A stretch of 64,000 bases of DNA from assembly GCF_014201335.1 (NCBI RefSeq), contig NZ_JACHEB010000006.1, positions 124,001-188,000 on the forward strand. The letters run 5' to 3'. A program made the position numbers and the translations under genes. Source of the DNA: Tunturiibacter gelidiferens (GTDB lineage Bacteria; Acidobacteriota; Terriglobia; Terriglobales; Acidobacteriaceae). The number at the start of each line of letters is the position of its first letter. The first letter of the stretch is position 1. This document shows positions 55,346 through 64,000 of the stretch, in pieces. The notes under the pieces are model-generated. The model had not been told where the DNA came from and ran no database searches. It saw only the letters and a program-made list of their open reading frames with translations.

Positions 55346-55361
55346 CATCCTTCGGAGGATG
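55346..55361. promoter_or_regulatory. Small perfect hairpin in a divergent gap
   Basis: CATCCT-TCGG-AGGATG, a 6-bp stem with a four-base loop, lies 44 bases before the GH35 start. The gap separates two divergent genes, so it is more likely an operator or an mRNA-leader structure than a terminator. Confidence 0.3.
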
Positions 55362-55404
55362 CGTCAATTCCATCGCAGATATCCAATGTCGCAGAGGTTA
55401 TCGA

Positions 55405-57894
55405 TTGCTAAGCCCAAGGCAGATCATCGCACCAATATTCGTCACTCTGCTTGCTCCCATCCTCTTCGCCCAGTCGATAGCTGTCGGCCCGATCACGGTT
55501 GACGCGACCTCTCCCTATCTCGACCCGGCGCCATCGTCATTTCAACCCGGATCTGCTCGGAGTCCTGACGGACACACCATCGGCTTGAATCAGCGCTATC
55601 TCACCCTCGACGGGAACCCCTGGCTTCCCGTGATGGGCGAATTCCATTTCTCCAGACTTCCAGCCGACGAATGGGAAGATCAGATTCTCAAAATGCAGGC
55701 TGCGGGTGTCAACATCATCGCGACTTACGTTATATGGATTCATCACGAAGAGATCGAAGGCAAGTTCAACTGGACTGGCGACCGCGATCTTCGTCGCTTC
55801 GCGCAACTCTGCGCCAAACATCATATGTATCTCTACGTCCGAGTCGGGCCATGGGCACATGGCGAGGCGCGCAACGGGGGCTTTCCAGACTGGCTGATCG
55901 CCAAGGGACCGACACGCGTCAACGATCCGACCTACCTCAATTATGTGACTGGTTTTTATAGGGCTATCGGGGAGCAACTCCACGACCTTCTCTGGAAAGA
56001 CGGTGGCCCTGTCATCGGCATCCAGCTTGAAAATGAATACGCCAATCGCACCGCGAACGGTGGAGAAGCGCACATACTCAAGCTCAAACAACTCGCTATC
56101 GCCAGCGGACTCGATGTGCCACTCTACAGCGTGACTGGCTGGGATAACGCGACCATCCCCTCCGGCGCGGTCCTGCCTGTTTTCGGCGGATATCCCGATG
56201 CGCCTTGGGACGCGTCGCCCGGAACTCTCCCCGCCAGCGAAGTCTATACTTTCCGTTTTGGCAGTCGCGTTGCAGGCAACATGGGCATGATCGGCGGTAG
56301 CGCAACAGCCCACACCACCTCAACCGACACTCCCTTCATCACCGCCGAGATGGGGGCAGGAATCGAAGACACGTACCATCGACGTCCCGTCATCTCGGCC
56401 AATGACGTAGCCGCCATGTTTCCTGTCATGCTTGGCTCCGGTGTCGATCTCTACGGCACCTACATGTTTCAAGGTGGCGAAAATCCCGACGGCGAATTTT
56501 CTACCCTTCAGGAGTCGCAGGCAACCGGCTACCCCACCGATGTCCCCATCAAATCCTACGACTTTCAAGCTCCCCTCGGTGAATTCGGCGAGGAACGCGA
56601 GTCCCTTCGCAAACTTAAACTCGTGAATTATTTCCTCAACGACTTCGGCGATCAACTCGCTCCCATGATTCCGCATCCACCCTCCAAACTCCCGAAGACA
56701 CCTGCCGATCTGTCCGTGCCACGCTTGTCCGTACGTTCCAGCGGAGAACGCGGCTTCGTCTTCGTCAACAATTACGTTCGCGGCGCCGTCATGCCCTCAC
56801 GTCCTTCCTTTCAACTGAAGATCTCTCTCCCGAACAGCACGCTGCTTCTTCCCGACCAGCCCGTGGATCTTCCCACCGGCTTGTACTTCGTCTGGCCCTT
56901 CAATCTTCAATTGGGCAACGCTCATCTGCGCTACAGCACGGCCCAACTTTTCACACGACTCGCCAACCCCACAGGCTCTACGTTTGTCTTCTTTTGTCTC
57001 TCAGGCATCCGCTGCGAACTCTCCTTCGTAGACCAACCTGGCATGACCATTTACGGAACCCACGGTCGCATCCTGCGAGCTAATGGCATCATCACGGCCA
57101 CAGATCTGCCCCCTGCCCTCGACACCACACTCTCCCTGAGGTTCGAGGGCAGATCCCCCGCTCAAATCCTCATCCTCTCTCAGCAACACGCGGAGGACGC
57201 CTGGAAGGTACGCCTCAAAGGCGAAGAACATCTCCTCATAACCCAACAACAGTTCTTCGCCAGTGACTCGCAGGTCACGCTTCAGTCCGACGAAGACCCC
57301 GCCTTCCAATTCACTGTGATCCCCGCCAGTCACGCGTGGCCCTTTCCCGCCAGCAGAACCAGAGTTCAGCAACAATCCAACGGCACGACTACCGTATCTG
57401 CCCATCTACCGGTTGCTCACCCAACTCTGGCACTCACCCCGATCAAGCAGGCTGGAACGGCGGCCCCGGTAAAGATCGGCCCTCCACCATCGTGGCGGCC
57501 ACAAGGAGTCCCACAAGCCCCAGCTGAAGACACCTTCGCCGCGACTGCCGCAGCATGGAAACTCTCACTCTCCAACGCCTCGCTCAGCAATCTCGGCAAT
57601 CTTTATTTGCGTGTCGATTACACTGGTGACATCGCTCGTTTGAGTAACGACCACCATCTGCTCGTCGACAACTTCTTCAACGGAGACCCCTGGAAGATCG
57701 GCTTGAAACGGTTTGTGAATCGAAATCAGACCGGCGATCTGCTCCTTCAGATACTCCCACTTCGAGGAGACAGCCCCATCTTCCTCGAAGACCGCATTCG
57801 CAAGACAATCCCGGCCACCGGTCAGACTGAGCAACTACGCTCCGTTCAGCTCATCCCGCAATATAAACTCACGCTACCGACAACCCATGACTGA
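55405..57894 (+). CDS. Beta-galactosidase, glycoside hydrolase family 35
   Basis: 829-aa exported enzyme. It starts at TTG 55405 with AGAGG about six bases before it and a signal peptide after it (IIAPIFVTLLAPILFAQ). GH35 features are the opening VMGEFHFSRLPADEWEDQIL, then YVIWIHHEE, and YVRVGPWAHGE. The acid/base Glu211 is in GIQLENEYA and the nucleophile Glu315 in FITAEMGAG. C-terminal beta-sandwich domains follow from about residue 420. It would release terminal beta-galactose from galactans, pectin side chains or xyloglucan. The aldo/keto reductase gene begins inside its last eight bases, which indicates coupling. Confidence 0.92.
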   Translation: MLSPRQIIAPIFVTLLAPILFAQSIAVGPITVDATSPYLDPAPSSFQPGSARSPDGHTIGLNQRYLTLDGNPWLPVMGEFHFSRLPADEWEDQILKMQAAGVNIIATYVIWIHHEEIEGKFNWTGDRDLRRFAQLCAKHHMYLYVRVGPWAHGEARNGGFPDWLIAKGPTRVNDPTYLNYVTGFYRAIGEQLHDLLWKDGGPVIGIQLENEYANRTANGGEAHILKLKQLAIASGLDVPLYSVTGWDNATIPSGAVLPVFGGYPDAPWDASPGTLPASEVYTFRFGSRVAGNMGMIGGSATAHTTSTDTPFITAEMGAGIEDTYHRRPVISANDVAAMFPVMLGSGVDLYGTYMFQGGENPDGEFSTLQESQATGYPTDVPIKSYDFQAPLGEFGEERESLRKLKLVNYFLNDFGDQLAPMIPHPPSKLPKTPADLSVPRLSVRSSGERGFVFVNNYVRGAVMPSRPSFQLKISLPNSTLLLPDQPVDLPTGLYFVWPFNLQLGNAHLRYSTAQLFTRLANPTGSTFVFFCLSGIRCELSFVDQPGMTIYGTHGRILRANGIITATDLPPALDTTLSLRFEGRSPAQILILSQQHAEDAWKVRLKGEEHLLITQQQFFASDSQVTLQSDEDPAFQFTVIPASHAWPFPASRTRVQQQSNGTTTVSAHLPVAHPTLALTPIKQAGTAAPVKIGPPPSWRPQGVPQAPAEDTFAATAAAWKLSLSNASLSNLGNLYLRVDYTGDIARLSNDHHLLVDNFFNGDPWKIGLKRFVNRNQTGDLLLQILPLRGDSPIFLEDRIRKTIPATGQTEQLRSVQLIPQYKLTLPTTHD

Positions 57895-58732
57895 TCTGCG
57901 TGCTGCAACCACCCAATCCCCGCAACGTTGGTCACTCCCGAACTCACTCTTTCCCTCCGTTGGCCGCCGTCTCACCCTTGGCCTCGGTCTTATCGGCATC
58001 GGAAAACCGTGGGGCCATGCCAACGACTCAGTTCCTGATGAAGCCAGCGTCCGACAGCTTCTTGAAACCGCATTCTCTTTGGGCATTCGTTACTTCGACA
58101 CAGCTCCCTCCTACGGCGTCAGCGAGCAGCGCTTCTCCGGCTTCCTCCGCAGTCTCACGCCGATTCAACGAGCCTCTCTCACCATCGCCACCAAATTCGG
58201 GGAGCACTGGGATGCAGCCCGCCAGCAGCCGTTCGTGGATCACCGCTACGACGCCCTCTTCCGCAGCCTCGACGACAGCCTCGAGCGCCTCGGGAAGATC
58301 GACATCCTTCAATTGCACAAGACAACCGCCGCCGCCCTTCGCAGCTCCGATCTGCACCGTGTCTTCCGGCATGCGGAGTCGCTTGGAATTCGTAACCTGG
58401 GTGCCAGTGTCAGCGATCTCGAATCCACAGCGATCGCCCTCGATCTGCAGAACCTCTCCGTCCTGCAACTGCCACTGAATCCCTCGTCGCTTCAGTTCCA
58501 TGAAGTTGTCAGACAAGCCACCGACGCAGGCATTCTGGTCGTTACGAACCGCCCCTTTGCCATGGGCAGCCTCCTATACGCCGAACAGCCCATCACCAAG
58601 CACGCCGCATTCAACTTCCTCAACCGCGCAACCTTCGACGGGGTCGTGCTCACAGGCACAAAATCCGCGGAGCACCTGCATGAGAACTGGACGGCCTTCC
58701 ACCAGGCTGTACTCTGTGAGCCGACGTCGTAG
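57887..58732 (+). CDS. Aldo/keto reductase
   Basis: 281-aa cytoplasmic NADPH-dependent oxidoreductase of the TIM-barrel AKR family. The four catalytic residues can be seen: Asp in RYFDTAPSYG, Tyr in the same motif, Lys in IATKFGEHW, and His in DILQLHKTT. ATG 57887 overlaps the GH35 stop by eight bases. The later part includes the usual GASVSD and VVLTGTK regions. It may reduce galactose or another aldose released by the GH35 enzyme, as L-fucose/galactose dehydrogenase-like AKRs act in the reverse direction. The substrate is not determined. Confidence 0.86.
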   Translation: MTDLRAATTQSPQRWSLPNSLFPSVGRRLTLGLGLIGIGKPWGHANDSVPDEASVRQLLETAFSLGIRYFDTAPSYGVSEQRFSGFLRSLTPIQRASLTIATKFGEHWDAARQQPFVDHRYDALFRSLDDSLERLGKIDILQLHKTTAAALRSSDLHRVFRHAESLGIRNLGASVSDLESTAIALDLQNLSVLQLPLNPSSLQFHEVVRQATDAGILVVTNRPFAMGSLLYAEQPITKHAAFNFLNRATFDGVVLTGTKSAEHLHENWTAFHQAVLCEPTS

Positions 58733-58740
58733 AGATCGTT

Positions 58741-59370
58741 TTAAAAATGAACCAGCCCACGCTGCAACGCCGACACCACAGCCTGCGTCCGGTCCTCCGC
58801 GTTCAATCTCATCAGGATCGTGCTGACATGGCTCTTTACAGTCGCCTCGGTAATACCTAGAAGCTCTCCAATTCCCTTGTTGCTCTTGCCTGCTACCAGC
58901 AGCTCGAGAACCTGCCGTTCGCGATGGCTCAGATCGGAGTCCGGCATGCGTGAGGCGAGGGCCCGCTTGATCGGAGGCGGCAGAAATCGTCCGCCTGCAT
59001 GCACGCGTTCGAGCGCCTGCAGCAGCAAATCGTACGGCATGCCTTTGATGATGTACCCCTGCGTCCCCGCTTCAAGCGCCTGATGAATATCCTCGTCGCC
59101 CTCGTAGGTCGTTAGCACAACGAACCGCGCCTGCGGATGCCGCTGCCGGATGGTGCGTATCGCCTCCACACCGCTCATCTGCGGCAGGCGAAGATCCATC
59201 AGAGTAACGTCAGGTCGATGCTGCTCATAAAGTTCAACTGCCTCTTCGCCCGTGCTTGCCTGAGCAACCGTCATCATCGTGGCCTGCCCATCGATAATCG
59301 CAGCGACCCCAACCCGCATCAGAGGATGGTCGTCGACAATAAGCACTCGAATCTTTCGCATCTCTGACAT
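58741..59370 (-). CDS. NarL/LuxR-family response regulator (orphan)
   Basis: 209-aa regulator from ATG 59370 (GGAG seven bases upstream). A longer frame to 59496 would run into the esterase gene. The receiver (about residues 7-120) has VDDHPLMRVGV, the phospho-acceptor Asp in VTLMDLRLPQMSG, and Lys in GYIIKGMPYD. The LuxR helix-turn-helix (about 145-205) reads SHRERQVLELLVAGKSNKGI then TEATVKSHVSTI. No histidine kinase gene is in the window near it. It lies 89 bases downstream of the esterase gene in the same direction and may be transcribed with it. Confidence 0.93.
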   Translation of the reverse strand: MSEMRKIRVLIVDDHPLMRVGVAAIIDGQATMMTVAQASTGEEAVELYEQHRPDVTLMDLRLPQMSGVEAIRTIRQRHPQARFVVLTTYEGDEDIHQALEAGTQGYIIKGMPYDLLLQALERVHAGGRFLPPPIKRALASRMPDSDLSHRERQVLELLVAGKSNKGIGELLGITEATVKSHVSTILMRLNAEDRTQAVVSALQRGLVHF

Positions 59371-59459
59371 CCGTGTACTCCAGTCGTTGAAAATTTTACG
59401 CCTGCAGAATACAAAGCGATACTCTCTCGCCCGACGTCGACTTGTCGTCTTCCCGCCCG

Positions 59460-60341
59460 TTACGTGTGCCTCAACAACTTCTCTGTCGCCATCCAATCAA
59501 GAAATAACTCCGGCCAATCCGCCACCGGCTTTGGATTGTTGCTACGTATACCGAAGCCATGGCCTGTACCGGCATATATATGCAGCTCCGTTGGCACCTT
59601 CAGTCGCGCCAGGGCGAGGTAATACTCCGCCAGCCCCTGCGAAATCCTGGCCTGGTCCATCGCTCCGCATGCAAGGAACGCCTTCGGGGTGTCAGCCGTT
59701 AGTCGGCTGTCATGTGGCAATCCCGGATAGATCAACGCCTGAAAATCGGGTCGCGAACTCACGTGATCCACTGCATCCGCTGCGTCCTGCTTTCCAGAGT
59801 CGGAGCGGGTACTGGCCAGGGCCGCCAATTCTCCTCCCGCTGAGAAACCGATTACCCCAATACGAGCCTTATCCACACCCCATTCCTCGCTCCTGCTTCG
59901 CACCGTGCGAATCGCCCGCTGAACGTCTCCGAGTTCAGTTCCCTCGACCGTATAAGTCGAACCCTTCTCCCGAGCCAGTCGGTACTTCAGCACAAACGCG
60001 GCGACGCCATGGCTACTGAGATACTCCGCAACCGCATACCCCTCATGATCGATCCACAACTCGCTATGCCCTCCGCCGGGAATCACAACCACCCCCGCAC
60101 CAGTCGCCTTATCCGCACCAGGCAAATAAACCGTGATCGACGGTTGATCCACATGTGTGATGACGTGATCACCTTCCGGGGCCACGCGCATCGTCTCAGG
60201 CGTCGAGCCCTGCGAGTCCGGCGCGCTGTTTGCCCATAGTTGTACTGTCAGATGTCCGTTCGCACTCTGCCCCAGGGCGGTCATCGCAATCAGCCCTAAC
60301 GCCATTCCTCCTACTCGAAAGAACCTCTTCATCCTCATCAT
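59460..60341 (-). CDS. Exported alpha/beta-hydrolase, BD-FAE/acetylxylan-esterase-like
   Basis: 293-aa esterase with a signal peptide (RVGGMALGLIAMTALGQ). The alpha/beta fold motifs are VVVIPGGGHSELWIDHEG (oxyanion hole) and GVIGFSAGGELAAL (nucleophile Ser in G-F-S-A-G). A late Asp/His region follows (ACGAMDQARIS, GTGHGFGIRS). Such enzymes remove acetyl or feruloyl groups from xylan or pectin. Its ATG overlaps the stop of the GH5-like gene in an ATGA, so the two are an operon. The pair would deacetylate and cut one polysaccharide. Confidence 0.87.
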   Translation of the reverse strand: MMRMKRFFRVGGMALGLIAMTALGQSANGHLTVQLWANSAPDSQGSTPETMRVAPEGDHVITHVDQPSITVYLPGADKATGAGVVVIPGGGHSELWIDHEGYAVAEYLSSHGVAAFVLKYRLAREKGSTYTVEGTELGDVQRAIRTVRSRSEEWGVDKARIGVIGFSAGGELAALASTRSDSGKQDAADAVDHVSSRPDFQALIYPGLPHDSRLTADTPKAFLACGAMDQARISQGLAEYYLALARLKVPTELHIYAGTGHGFGIRSNNPKPVADWPELFLDWMATEKLLRHT

Positions 60342-62479
60342 CGCTCCACCGTAATCTCATACCAGGTTGTGGTGATAGTACCTAACGGAACCTTCCATGT
60401 GCCCTGCTCTTTGCGTACTTCCACCGGAGCGCCCAGCGACTGGCCAGCCCCATCGATCGCTTGAATCTTCACGCTCCGGGCGCCTTCAAGTCCTTTCAGG
60501 GTGAGCAAGCCCGTCACTGGCTCAACCAGTGTTGGCGACTCTCCCAGAGAGATCACACCCGTTCTAGCGGTATTCCATCGCTGCCCTGTATTTTCCGCAC
60601 GCCCGCCCGCAACCAGCAGCAGCCTTGCACTCTTCGCAATTGGCAATGCATCCATCGAACTCAACCATATCGTGCAAAAATGATTGTTCGTCTCCGCACT
60701 CATATTCTGCAACGAGATGGCTCCATGCTCTTTCACAAAACCGATCAAAGCCTGGTTGTTCGGAGTGTTTACTGTCACCAAACCGTTCGTGTGCCCCTCG
60801 TCCAGTGACCACTTGAGCTCATGGGTGTCTGAGACGATCGTGTTGCTCGCGATAGATTTTACGAACGTACCTGTCGGCGGCCCACTGAGCGAAGAGATCC
60901 GCACCTCATGCTCCAGCGGAAGAGTCAACGGAAATCCATCGGTGTAATACGGCCTCTCCGTGGTCGGAATCAACATACTGTCAAAGACCTCCTGCTCCGA
61001 ATACGACCGCTCACTGGTCGTACGAGCCTTTGCCACATCGCCCCGTAGGAACTCAAGTGCTCCCGCAGCCAGCTCCGGCATCTTCAGTGGGTCAAGAGAG
61101 ATATCAAACGCATCCCCGACATAAGGCTTCCATACCGGATCGCTCTTCGGCTCAAACGTATACCAGTAGATTGCATCCCAATCCTGCAAACCCGCATACG
61201 CCGCAAGAATTGGAATCCCCTCCCCCGCATAATCATTCGGAAAAGGATTGTTGACCTCACTTACCGTGTAAGGCTTGCCGGCAAGCGCCGACCGGGAAAG
61301 CTCAACCACAGTGGAGTTCTCAGGATCGTTTACCATCGGTAGCTTCCTGACGTAAGACTCAGGATGTTGCCAGTAAGTATGACCGTCGATAATATCCATG
61401 CCGGTTGTCGCCCGCAGAATCGGGTAACCGCTGTTTGCGTGACTATGATCTGCAGTCGCAATAATCAACGATCGCGACTTCAGCCTCTCTCGAAGATACT
61501 TTTTCATCTCGAGAAAATAATCCCGCTGTAGATCGTTGTAGAACTCGGCCTCCGCATAAAACCTCTCAGTCGGCGCCTGCGCGACCTGTGTCTTGCGCTC
61601 CATCAAGGGCACAGCTGCCTCTCCTGCGACCTCGCACACCTGGCGCAACCGCTCTCGTTCCGCTACGCTGCGATGCTTAGCAAGCCACTCGTTGTACAGC
61701 CCCCTCAACTCATCACGGTAAAACTCCGATGGCGCGCGAAACCCGGTACTAATCGCATTCTCATTATTGATCTCAACAATCGCCACCGCCGGGTCTTCAA
61801 CGTAAGTGAGTTTTGTGTAAGGGTTTCGATGTGTCAAAAGCTGCTTCGCATACTCCTTCTGTAGCTCGATCATCTTCGTATCGTAGAGCGAAGTTCCCTT
61901 CGATCCCTGATGCAGGAGATCAACATCCTTGACGCCTTCCTCGGCAAGGAACCGTCTGCCCACTAGGAGGTTGAAGTCGATATAGATCCCTCGCCTCTCC
62001 AGCTCCGCAATAAAATAGTCCTCGCGGTCCAGCGCATCCGCATCGAAGATCTCCACGTCGGTTCGTTGTTTCTTAAGCAATCCACGTGGAACGTCGAGAT
62101 CGAGAAACTGGAACCGAACACTGTTCACTCCAAACCGAGCGAGCGTTGAAGCCAGAAAGACCGAGTCCTCTTTCGAAGGAATCTGCTGCGATCCTTTGCT
62201 CCAGTCGGTGATGTTCACTCCCCAGAATCTGATCCGTCTGCCATCACCCGTCGCCAGGTGACCATCCTTCATCTGAATGAAGCCATGCTTACCGGCTGGC
62301 GCATCGAGCAGGAACGAGACATCCACCGGCGACCGCGCCAACGCACCTCGTCTATGATCCATGCTGAACGGCTTCATCAATGACTCGCTTTGCGCACTCA
62401 CGAGCTGCCCTATAATCAGACTGCCACCTGCCAATGCAATAGCAGCCGCGGCGGTTATCAAAAATCGCCGGCTCTTCAT
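60338..62479 (-). CDS. Exported GH5-like (clan A) glycoside hydrolase
   Basis: 713-aa protein starting at ATG 62479 with GAGGTG upstream and a leader that contains a twin Arg (MKSRRFLITAAAAIALAGGS). A (beta/alpha)8 barrel spans about residues 70-470: RRIRFWGVNITDWSKGSQ, FGVNSVRFQFLD, then the predicted acid/base Glu240 in VEINNEN and nucleophile Glu408 in VSEVNNPFP. The 168-residue spacing fits clan GH-A. A C-terminal beta-sandwich follows. I cannot fix the subfamily; cellulase, mannanase or other activity is possible. It heads the operon with the esterase and is divergent from the next GH2 gene. Confidence 0.82.
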   Translation of the reverse strand: MKSRRFLITAAAAIALAGGSLIIGQLVSAQSESLMKPFSMDHRRGALARSPVDVSFLLDAPAGKHGFIQMKDGHLATGDGRRIRFWGVNITDWSKGSQQIPSKEDSVFLASTLARFGVNSVRFQFLDLDVPRGLLKKQRTDVEIFDADALDREDYFIAELERRGIYIDFNLLVGRRFLAEEGVKDVDLLHQGSKGTSLYDTKMIELQKEYAKQLLTHRNPYTKLTYVEDPAVAIVEINNENAISTGFRAPSEFYRDELRGLYNEWLAKHRSVAERERLRQVCEVAGEAAVPLMERKTQVAQAPTERFYAEAEFYNDLQRDYFLEMKKYLRERLKSRSLIIATADHSHANSGYPILRATTGMDIIDGHTYWQHPESYVRKLPMVNDPENSTVVELSRSALAGKPYTVSEVNNPFPNDYAGEGIPILAAYAGLQDWDAIYWYTFEPKSDPVWKPYVGDAFDISLDPLKMPELAAGALEFLRGDVAKARTTSERSYSEQEVFDSMLIPTTERPYYTDGFPLTLPLEHEVRISSLSGPPTGTFVKSIASNTIVSDTHELKWSLDEGHTNGLVTVNTPNNQALIGFVKEHGAISLQNMSAETNNHFCTIWLSSMDALPIAKSARLLLVAGGRAENTGQRWNTARTGVISLGESPTLVEPVTGLLTLKGLEGARSVKIQAIDGAGQSLGAPVEVRKEQGTWKVPLGTITTTWYEITVER

Positions 62480-62625
62480 CCACGATCACCTCTGCCTCTC
62501 TAAGTGCGCGACAAGCCTACGCTCAGCATCACATCGCGCGAATCCGACTTTCGTCGGATTCGCATCCGGTAGCCACACGCTACGCTTTACCTCCATGGTC
62601 AAAAGACCCGAAAGGCTGCCCTACT

Positions 62626-64000
62626 ATGTCTTCCCGCCTCACACGCAGAGATTTTCTGAGCGATACAGCCTTGGTTGCAGCAGCCTCCGCCCTAGGAGTC
62701 GCCACACCCGTCACTGCAGCCACCACCTCATCTCCCCGGAAAACTCAGTCCATCGCCACCAGAAGATCGAACTTCGATCAACAATGGCGCTTCTTCCAGG
62801 GCGATGCTCCGGATGCAGACAAAGTTACATTCGCCGACGCCACATGGCGCACGCTAGATCTGCCTCATGACTGGAGCATTGAAGGCTCCTTCGATGAACA
62901 CGCTCCTGCAAAAGGAAACGGCGCCTATCTACCCACTGGAATCGGATGGTATCGCAAGAGTTTCGTTTTGCCTCCGTCTGCCAGGCAAAAGCGAATCGTG
63001 CTTGAGTTCGATGGTGTCTATCAGCGCAGCGAGGTCTGGATCAACGGAACCTTCCTGGGGATGCGGCCTTACGGCTTCATCGGCTTCTCCTATGACCTAA
63101 CGCCGCATCTGGCTCCCTTGGGCCGCCTCAACCACATTGCTCTTCGCGTCGATAACTCGCTTCAGCCTAACTGTCGCTGGTACTCGGGCTCCGGAATCTA
63201 TCGCCACACGTGGCTCCGTATCACGGATCCAGTTCACATCGCTCAGTGGGGCATTTGGGTGCGCACGCCTTCTGTCAATGCGCAGACTGCCACGATCATG
63301 GTTTCGGCGCATCTCTCCAACCTCGGTACGCAAGACACAGATCTCAGCCTGACCACCGAGATCCTCGACCCATCTGGCAACGTCATCCAGCACGCGACAA
63401 CGTCACATTCGCTTTCGAAGGGAGCCGATGCGCTAGTGGACCAGCAGCTCACCATTGCTGCTCCCTCGCTTTGGTCGCCAGCAACGCCGCATCTCTACCA
63501 GGCTCGCTGCACCATCCGCACTGGCGACACGCAAATCGATCAGCAGACAACTACCTTCGGCATACGCTCTGTCCAATTCGACGTCGACCGCGGCTTTCTC
63601 CTCAACGGCGAACACATTAAGATGAAAGGCGTCTGCATCCACGGCGACGGAGGCTCAGTTGGCACTGCGGTTCCCGAACGCATCTGGGAACGCCGCCTGC
63701 AGTTACTTCAGGAGATGGGCTGCAACGCGATCCGGCTAAGCCACAATCCCCCTGCGCCGGAGCTGTTAGATATGCTCGACCGCAAGGGCTTCCTAGTCAT
63801 GGCCGAAGCCTTCGATGAGTGGAGACAACCAAAACTGCAGACTCCCGAATTTGGTTATCACAAATACTTCGATGAATGGTCCGAGCGCGATATGACAGCA
63901 ATGATCGAACGCGACAGAAACCATCCTTCCATCGTCATTTGGAGCGCAGGCAACGAAGTGCCGGATCAGAGCGACCCACAGGGACCCGCGACTTTGCAGA
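62626..64000 (+). CDS. Glycoside hydrolase family 2 protein, N-terminal part (cut by window end)
   Basis: From ATG 62626 the frame runs to the window end without a stop (458 codons). A Tat-type leader (MSSRLTRRDFLSDTALVAAA) is followed by the sugar-binding jelly roll (WRTLDLPHDWSIEGSF, IGWYRKSFVLP, FDGVYQRSEVWINGTFLG, WYSGSGIYRHTWL). An Ig-like domain comes next, then the TIM barrel opening (LNGEHIKMKGVCIHGDGG, AIRLSHNPPAPELLDMLD, VMAEAFDEW). The barrel reaches IVIWSAGNEVPDQ, where Glu of GNE is the predicted acid/base. It is a beta-galactosidase-like GH2 different from the one at 43318. The 146-base gap before it holds the divergent promoter region with the GH5-like gene. Confidence 0.92.
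   Translation, partial: MSSRLTRRDFLSDTALVAAASALGVATPVTAATTSSPRKTQSIATRRSNFDQQWRFFQGDAPDADKVTFADATWRTLDLPHDWSIEGSFDEHAPAKGNGAYLPTGIGWYRKSFVLPPSARQKRIVLEFDGVYQRSEVWINGTFLGMRPYGFIGFSYDLTPHLAPLGRLNHIALRVDNSLQPNCRWYSGSGIYRHTWLRITDPVHIAQWGIWVRTPSVNAQTATIMVSAHLSNLGTQDTDLSLTTEILDPSGNVIQHATTSHSLSKGADALVDQQLTIAAPSLWSPATPHLYQARCTIRTGDTQIDQQTTTFGIRSVQFDVDRGFLLNGEHIKMKGVCIHGDGGSVGTAVPERIWERRLQLLQEMGCNAIRLSHNPPAPELLDMLDRKGFLVMAEAFDEWRQPKLQTPEFGYHKYFDEWSERDMTAMIERDRNHPSIVIWSAGNEVPDQSDPQGPATLQ

Overview
The window looks like a chromosomal segment of an acidobacterium of the Terriglobia/Acidobacteriaceae type (Granulicella, Terriglobus, Edaphobacter and relatives). The grounds are three Oar-like TonB-dependent receptors with an N-terminal carboxypeptidase-regulatory domain, a DUF1501 Tat protein beside FG-GAP/ASPIC_UnbV (CRTAC1) proteins, and many secreted glycoside hydrolases. 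This is inferred from gene families; there is no rRNA marker, and I saw no tRNA, rRNA or CRISPR array.

Left part (1-20366), envelope, efflux and signalling. An RND pump cut by the window edge and its adaptor are followed by a phosphoribosyltransferase remnant, an OmpR-type two-component pair, a PAP2 acid phosphatase with a TonB receptor, a small secreted protein, and a gene interrupted by one in-frame TGA. A second two-component pair follows, then a beta-propeller gene and a complete TolC-adaptor-RND operon. Four promoters here carry a direct repeat of the form CTTAAK-N5-STTAAG/T, the layout of a PmrA box: before the phosphatase, the TGA-interrupted gene, the second response regulator and the propeller/efflux operon. 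They look like the regulon of the second pair.

Middle part (20367-26048), a graveyard of mobile DNA around an intact GH36 alpha-galactosidase. It holds a frameshifted IS110-type transposase end, pieces of two tyrosine recombinases, an alpha/beta-hydrolase scrap, a diverged 70-bp direct repeat and two strong hairpins.

Central locus (26049-43175), the strongest candidate for an uncharacterised system. A minus-strand operon (Oar-like receptor, TPR lipoprotein-like protein, DUF1501 Tat protein, unknown 401-aa protein) is divergent from two FG-GAP/ASPIC_UnbV proteins, one of them fused to thioredoxin-like and TPR domains. A second TPR protein paralogous to the first and a LacI-family regulator close the locus. 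A perfect GTAACCGGTTAC palindrome in the divergent promoter is matched by a similar site upstream of the regulator, so the set may be a LacI-controlled surface-glycan uptake locus.

Right part (43318-64000), carbohydrate use. A receptor and a GH2 enzyme form one operon. Then come a VOC protein, a hexuronate/galactonate-type MFS carrier, a Zn-alcohol dehydrogenase/SDR/metallo-hydrolase operon, GH35 with an aldo/keto reductase, an orphan NarL-type regulator, a BD-FAE-like esterase with a GH5-like enzyme, and a second GH2 cut by the window end. Together these suggest breakdown of a galactose- and uronate-containing plant polysaccharide.
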